Below are positions 5,645 through 7,838 of a stretch of 7,838 bases of DNA, piece after piece (within the stretch, counting starts at the first letter, position 1; each line of letters opens with the position of its first letter). This DNA comes from Campylobacteraceae bacterium (GTDB lineage Bacteria > Campylobacterota > Campylobacteria > Campylobacterales > Sulfurovaceae). The notes beneath the pieces are model-generated. The model worked only from the letters and a program-made list of their open reading frames with translations, was not told the origin of the DNA and made no database searches. The stretch covers positions 1 to 7,838 of the forward strand of contig JALWVW010000054.1 in assembly GCA_027079365.1 (NCBI GenBank), in the 5' to 3' direction. Both the position numbers and the translations under genes were made by a program.

Positions 5645-6274
5645 ATGCAAAACGATTTTAGCCAAGCGATGGACTTTAGACATGCCTGTAAACACTTTGA
5701 TGAGAGCAAAAAGCTCAGTGATGAAGAGATAGCCTTCGTCCTAGAGGCAGGTCGTAAGTCACCCTCCTCTTTCGGACAGGAACCTTGGAAATTTCTCGTC
5801 ATTACCAATGAGGCACTCAAAGCCACACTACGCCCTCTCTGCTGGAATCAACCTCAGATCACCAGCTGTTCTCATCTCGTCATAATACTGGCTGCCATAG
5901 ATGCTGTCAGGCCAGACTCAGGTATCCCAGCCAAGCGCTTTGGCAGACGACCCTTGCCACCGGAGAAGATAGAGGCATACATCAATCTCTACAGCACACA
6001 CCTCAGCGATACGCTGAGCACTGATGAGAAGACCTATGCCTGGACAGCCAGACAGTGCTATATCGCTACTGCCAATATGATGACCGGGGCTGCCAGTATC
6101 GGTGTAGACTCTTGTCCTATAGAGGGGTTCGAAAAAGAGAAGGTCGAGGCAGCGCTGGGACTGGACAGCACTCAGTATCAGGTAGCAGTGCTCATGCCGC
6201 TAGGCTTCAGAACAGATGCACAATCACCACAGCTCAGACTGCCACTAGAAGAAGTGGTGGAGTATCGCTCGTGA
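5645..6274 (+). CDS. FMN-dependent nitroreductase family NAD(P)H oxidoreductase
   Basis: This is a 209-residue soluble flavoenzyme of the NfsB/YfkO type. Motifs in order: FRHACKHFD (11-19, the FMN-phosphate contact region, normally R-x-S-x-R-x-F), a helix ending SPSSFGQEPWKFLVI (39-53, the family's PSSxxxQPW signature), and TGAASIGVDSCPIEGF (147-162), the glycine-rich flavin-binding segment also carrying the CPIEGF string seen in NfsB-like enzymes, then a closing strand with MPLGFR (184-189). Such enzymes reduce quinones, nitroaromatics and other electrophiles by two electrons, usually as homodimers. The ATG at 5645 is fixed by AAGGAA 5 bases upstream. Divergence from an HxlR regulator matches hypR-hypO of Bacillus. 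The gene converges with the radical SAM gene, leaving only 25 bases and no terminator between them. Confidence 0.92.
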   Translation: MQNDFSQAMDFRHACKHFDESKKLSDEEIAFVLEAGRKSPSSFGQEPWKFLVITNEALKATLRPLCWNQPQITSCSHLVIILAAIDAVRPDSGIPAKRFGRRPLPPEKIEAYINLYSTHLSDTLSTDEKTYAWTARQCYIATANMMTGAASIGVDSCPIEGFEKEKVEAALGLDSTQYQVAVLMPLGFRTDAQSPQLRLPLEEVVEYRS

Positions 6275-6299
6275 AAAAGGTGCTTATTGTACTCAATGC

Positions 6300-7379
6300 T
6301 CAAGTGTAGAATCGCTCCAAAAAAAGCCTGTTCTTCTCTGCGTAGAGCCTGTTGCCTACCTCGTCTGCCACTGCTATCATGAGCTTTTGGAAAAAGCAGA
6401 GCGTGCCGCCTGTGGTGTTGATGCTGCCTGTGAGGTAGTGATTGGTGCAGCCGCAGTGGTTGACACATCTGCTCTGTACTGGACAGGTCTGGCACTCTTC
6501 GTCTGTATTGCCTCTGGTTTGGATGACTTGCACTCTTGCTTCGACATTAAACCCCTCATACACATTACCGATACAGAGTGTACCGTCATCCTCTCCGATG
6601 AGGCGTTCGCAGGGATAGATATTGCCACTGGGTGCGATGCCCAGCTTGCGTTCTCCAAAGCTACAGGCGGTACAGCCCTCTGAGATCTGAGCTTTGATCT
6701 TGTCTTCGATAAAATCGATCCGAATCTCTCGCCCTGCCCTGTACTGCTCTACCACATAGGCACCTATAGCATAGTATATCTGCGTATACGCCTCTGTCTC
6801 CTCTCCCCAGTCAGAAAAGTAGTCCACAGAGAGATGGATGTTCTGAATATGCAGCGTTTCATATAGATACTTGACAGAATCTAGGAGGTGGATGATGTTT
6901 TGTGGTGTGACTACGGAGATGACGCAGTACTCGGTATCGGTATAGACCTCTTGGAGTATGGCGATCGCACACTTGACCTCCTCGAATGAACTACTTCCAT
7001 CCGCATAGAGACGATGGGTATTGTGCATTTGAGCATTACCATCGATAGAGACCACCACAAAATACGCATGCTCCCTAAGCCAATCCACCTTCTCTCTATC
7101 CAGCAAGACTCCATTGGTGGTCACCGTCTTGATAAGCTTGGTACCTGTCTCTTGGGCTCGCTGTTCCACAACCTCTGTCGCATACTGGAACAGCTCCCAC
7201 TCCAGCAACGGCTCACCCCCAAAAAGTCCAAACTCCAACTTCTGCATAGGCAGCTGGAAGATAAAGTCTATAGAGTGGCGGATGGTCTCTTGGGTGATAG
7301 GTCTGTGTTTTTTCTCTCCGGCATAGCAGTAGTTGCATCGGAGTTGGCAGTTGTGCGTGAGAGAGATGAAGAGGTGCAT
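6300..7379 (-). CDS. Radical SAM/SPASM peptide-modifying enzyme (putative RiPP maturase)
   Basis: The 359-residue protein opens almost at once with the radical SAM motif: Cys11, Cys15 and Cys18 in NCQLRCNYCYAG, which hold the [4Fe-4S] cluster that cleaves SAM. GLFGGEPLL (51-59) is the SAM amino-group motif, and TTNGVLL and VVVSIDG (108-114) are the next barrel strands. A C-terminal SPASM domain carries ten further Cys: 236, 239, 257, 269, 296, 299, 305, 309, 311 and 328, enough for two auxiliary clusters as in the anaerobic sulfatase maturases. SPASM enzymes modify peptide or protein side chains. There is no N-terminal PqqD-like leader-binding (RRE) domain. The ATG directly follows the TAG of the small lipoprotein gene, and the ribosome site is poor, so translation is probably coupled. 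The neighbouring gene is the likely substrate. The exact family and chemistry are not recognisable by eye. Confidence 0.92.
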   Translation of the reverse strand: MHLFISLTHNCQLRCNYCYAGEKKHRPITQETIRHSIDFIFQLPMQKLEFGLFGGEPLLEWELFQYATEVVEQRAQETGTKLIKTVTTNGVLLDREKVDWLREHAYFVVVSIDGNAQMHNTHRLYADGSSSFEEVKCAIAILQEVYTDTEYCVISVVTPQNIIHLLDSVKYLYETLHIQNIHLSVDYFSDWGEETEAYTQIYYAIGAYVVEQYRAGREIRIDFIEDKIKAQISEGCTACSFGERKLGIAPSGNIYPCERLIGEDDGTLCIGNVYEGFNVEARVQVIQTRGNTDEECQTCPVQSRCVNHCGCTNHYLTGSINTTGGTLCFFQKLMIAVADEVGNRLYAEKNRLFLERFYT

Positions 7380-7682
7380 CTATCTTCGTGGTGCTACTAT
7401 TTTTCCTGCGAGTGCGGAGGGGTGCTTGATCTGGTTTGGTTTGGAGGTGTTGATATCACAGGAGGTCGTCTGGGTTGTACTCTCCTGTCTTGGTGGCTCT
7501 ACAGGTGGAATACCTCCTAGGTTTTCAGGCTCCTCTATCTGCTTGTCCGAGGTATTGTGTGGTGTGGGCTTATCGGTACTGGTGCAGGCAGTTGTCGAGA
7601 GTGCCACGCCCAGTGCCAAAGATGCGATGAGTTTTTTAGAGGGATAGCCAATCTCTCTGCTGTCAGGTTTTTGTATTTTCAC
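7380..7682 (-). CDS. Small Pro/Ser/Thr-rich lipoprotein, likely substrate of the adjacent radical SAM enzyme
   Basis: I place the start at a GTG (7682-7680) because a perfect AAGGAG lies 6 bases upstream (7694-7689); a TTG at 7700 is in frame but has no ribosome site and would put this one inside the gene. The product has 100 residues. A basic N-terminus (KK at 16-17) is followed by LIASLALGVALSTTAC, a type II signal peptide with lipidated Cys33 (the -3 residue is Thr, slightly off consensus). The mature part has no aromatic residue, ten Pro and about fifteen Ser/Thr, so it is probably unstructured. It carries LGGIPPVEPPR (55-65), a single further Cys (Cys75, in TSCDINTS) and a basic end ALAGKIVAPRR (90-100). 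I know of no named family. Its stop abuts the maturase start. It should be modified in the cytoplasm, then exported and anchored in a membrane (inference). Confidence 0.72.
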   Translation of the reverse strand: MKIQKPDSREIGYPSKKLIASLALGVALSTTACTSTDKPTPHNTSDKQIEEPENLGGIPPVEPPRQESTTQTTSCDINTSKPNQIKHPSALAGKIVAPRR

Positions 7683-7711
7683 TAGAAACTCCTTGGCCAA
7701 ATAACTCCCAC

Positions 7712-7740
7712 ACTATAACACATTTTGCACTTTTTTACAA
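7712..7740 (-). promoter_or_regulatory. Promoter of the lipoprotein/radical SAM operon
   Basis: Reading leftward, TTGTAA (7740-7735) is followed after 17 bases by TATAGT (7717-7712), preceded by TGT, so it is an extended -10 with a fair -35. It is the strongest promoter seen in the window. Transcription would start near 7705, leaving a leader of about 20-25 bases that holds the AAGGAG site. Confidence 0.7.
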
Positions 7741-7773
7741 TATCGAGGACACCTCCAATAATAAGTCATGCCC

Positions 7774-7838
7774 TTAACGCTGCTGCACAAACCAGGAAAA
7801 CTCTCCTGTCATCACTACTGTCTCCGTACTGTCTTTTA
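7774..7838 (-). CDS. C-terminal end of an unidentified gene (cut by the right edge)
   Basis: Twenty codons are open from the right edge to a TAA at 7774-7776, ending TGEFSWFVQQR. The mix of aromatic, charged and polar residues reads as genuine coding sequence, but it is too short to assign. It runs in the same direction as the lipoprotein operon and ends 91 bases upstream of the GTG start. A separate promoter lies between, so it is probably a different transcription unit, though read-through is possible as no strong terminator is visible. Confidence 0.5.
   Translation of the reverse strand, partial: KDSTETVVMTGEFSWFVQQR

Noticed and set aside
5546..5695. Longer N-terminus for the HxlR protein (start at 5695)
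   Set aside because: It would overlap the divergent nitroreductase start and both promoters, has no HxlR-like residues, and a good ribosome site marks the start at 5545.
6275..6299. Bidirectional terminator between the convergent nitroreductase and radical SAM genes
   Set aside because: Only short direct repeats are present in the 25-base gap; no stem-loop forms.
7683..7700. TTG start giving a 106-residue lipoprotein precursor
   Set aside because: No ribosome site upstream, and the best ribosome site of the region would be inside the gene.
7745..7755. Hairpin GAGG-ACA-CCTC as terminator of the gene entering from the right
   Set aside because: The stem is only 4 bases and is not followed by a T run on the minus strand.

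Overview
The window looks like a chromosomal segment of a Campylobacterota (Epsilonproteobacteria) bacterium, perhaps near Sulfurovum or Sulfurimonas. The basis is the mix of gene families, the tight gene packing, and promoters that use an extended -10 (TGnTATxxT) with little or no -35. This is inference, because no rRNA or marker gene is present. I see no tRNA, rRNA, CRISPR array or insertion sequence, and no gene-free stretch of 300 bases or more.

Region 1 (1-1902) is strongly AT-rich (hand count 14 G+C of 60 at 1501-1560 and 17 of 60 at 541-600). It holds one regulated module: an ArsR-type repressor reading rightward, and a leftward three-gene operon (DUF302 protein, methionine-rich protein, exported tandem rhodanese cut by the window edge). 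The 154-base divergent spacer carries two copies of a 20-base near-palindrome, one over each promoter. I read this as a self-regulating sulfur- or metal-responsive unit.

At about 1903 the composition changes abruptly to a GC-richer background (37 of 60 at 2281-2340) that continues to the right end. A short hydrophobic reading frame at the junction could be the tail of a gene broken there.

Region 2 (2006-5545) reads leftward: an HxlR-type redox regulator and a short YeeZ-like NAD(P)-binding protein (3 bases apart); protein-L-isoaspartate methyltransferase (pcm); then an unrecognised helix-turn-helix/coiled-coil protein whose stop codon abuts the start of a ChaA-type Ca2+(Na+)/H+ antiporter. 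An FMN nitroreductase diverges from hxlR, an arrangement known for electrophile and quinone stress control.

Region 3 (6300-7838) holds the most novel candidate. A small Pro/Ser/Thr-rich lipoprotein precursor (true start GTG at 7682) has its stop codon directly abutting the start of a radical SAM/SPASM peptide maturase, and the two share one strong promoter. This looks like a two-gene RiPP-type system in which a surface lipoprotein is the modified peptide. The C-terminal end of another gene enters from the right edge.
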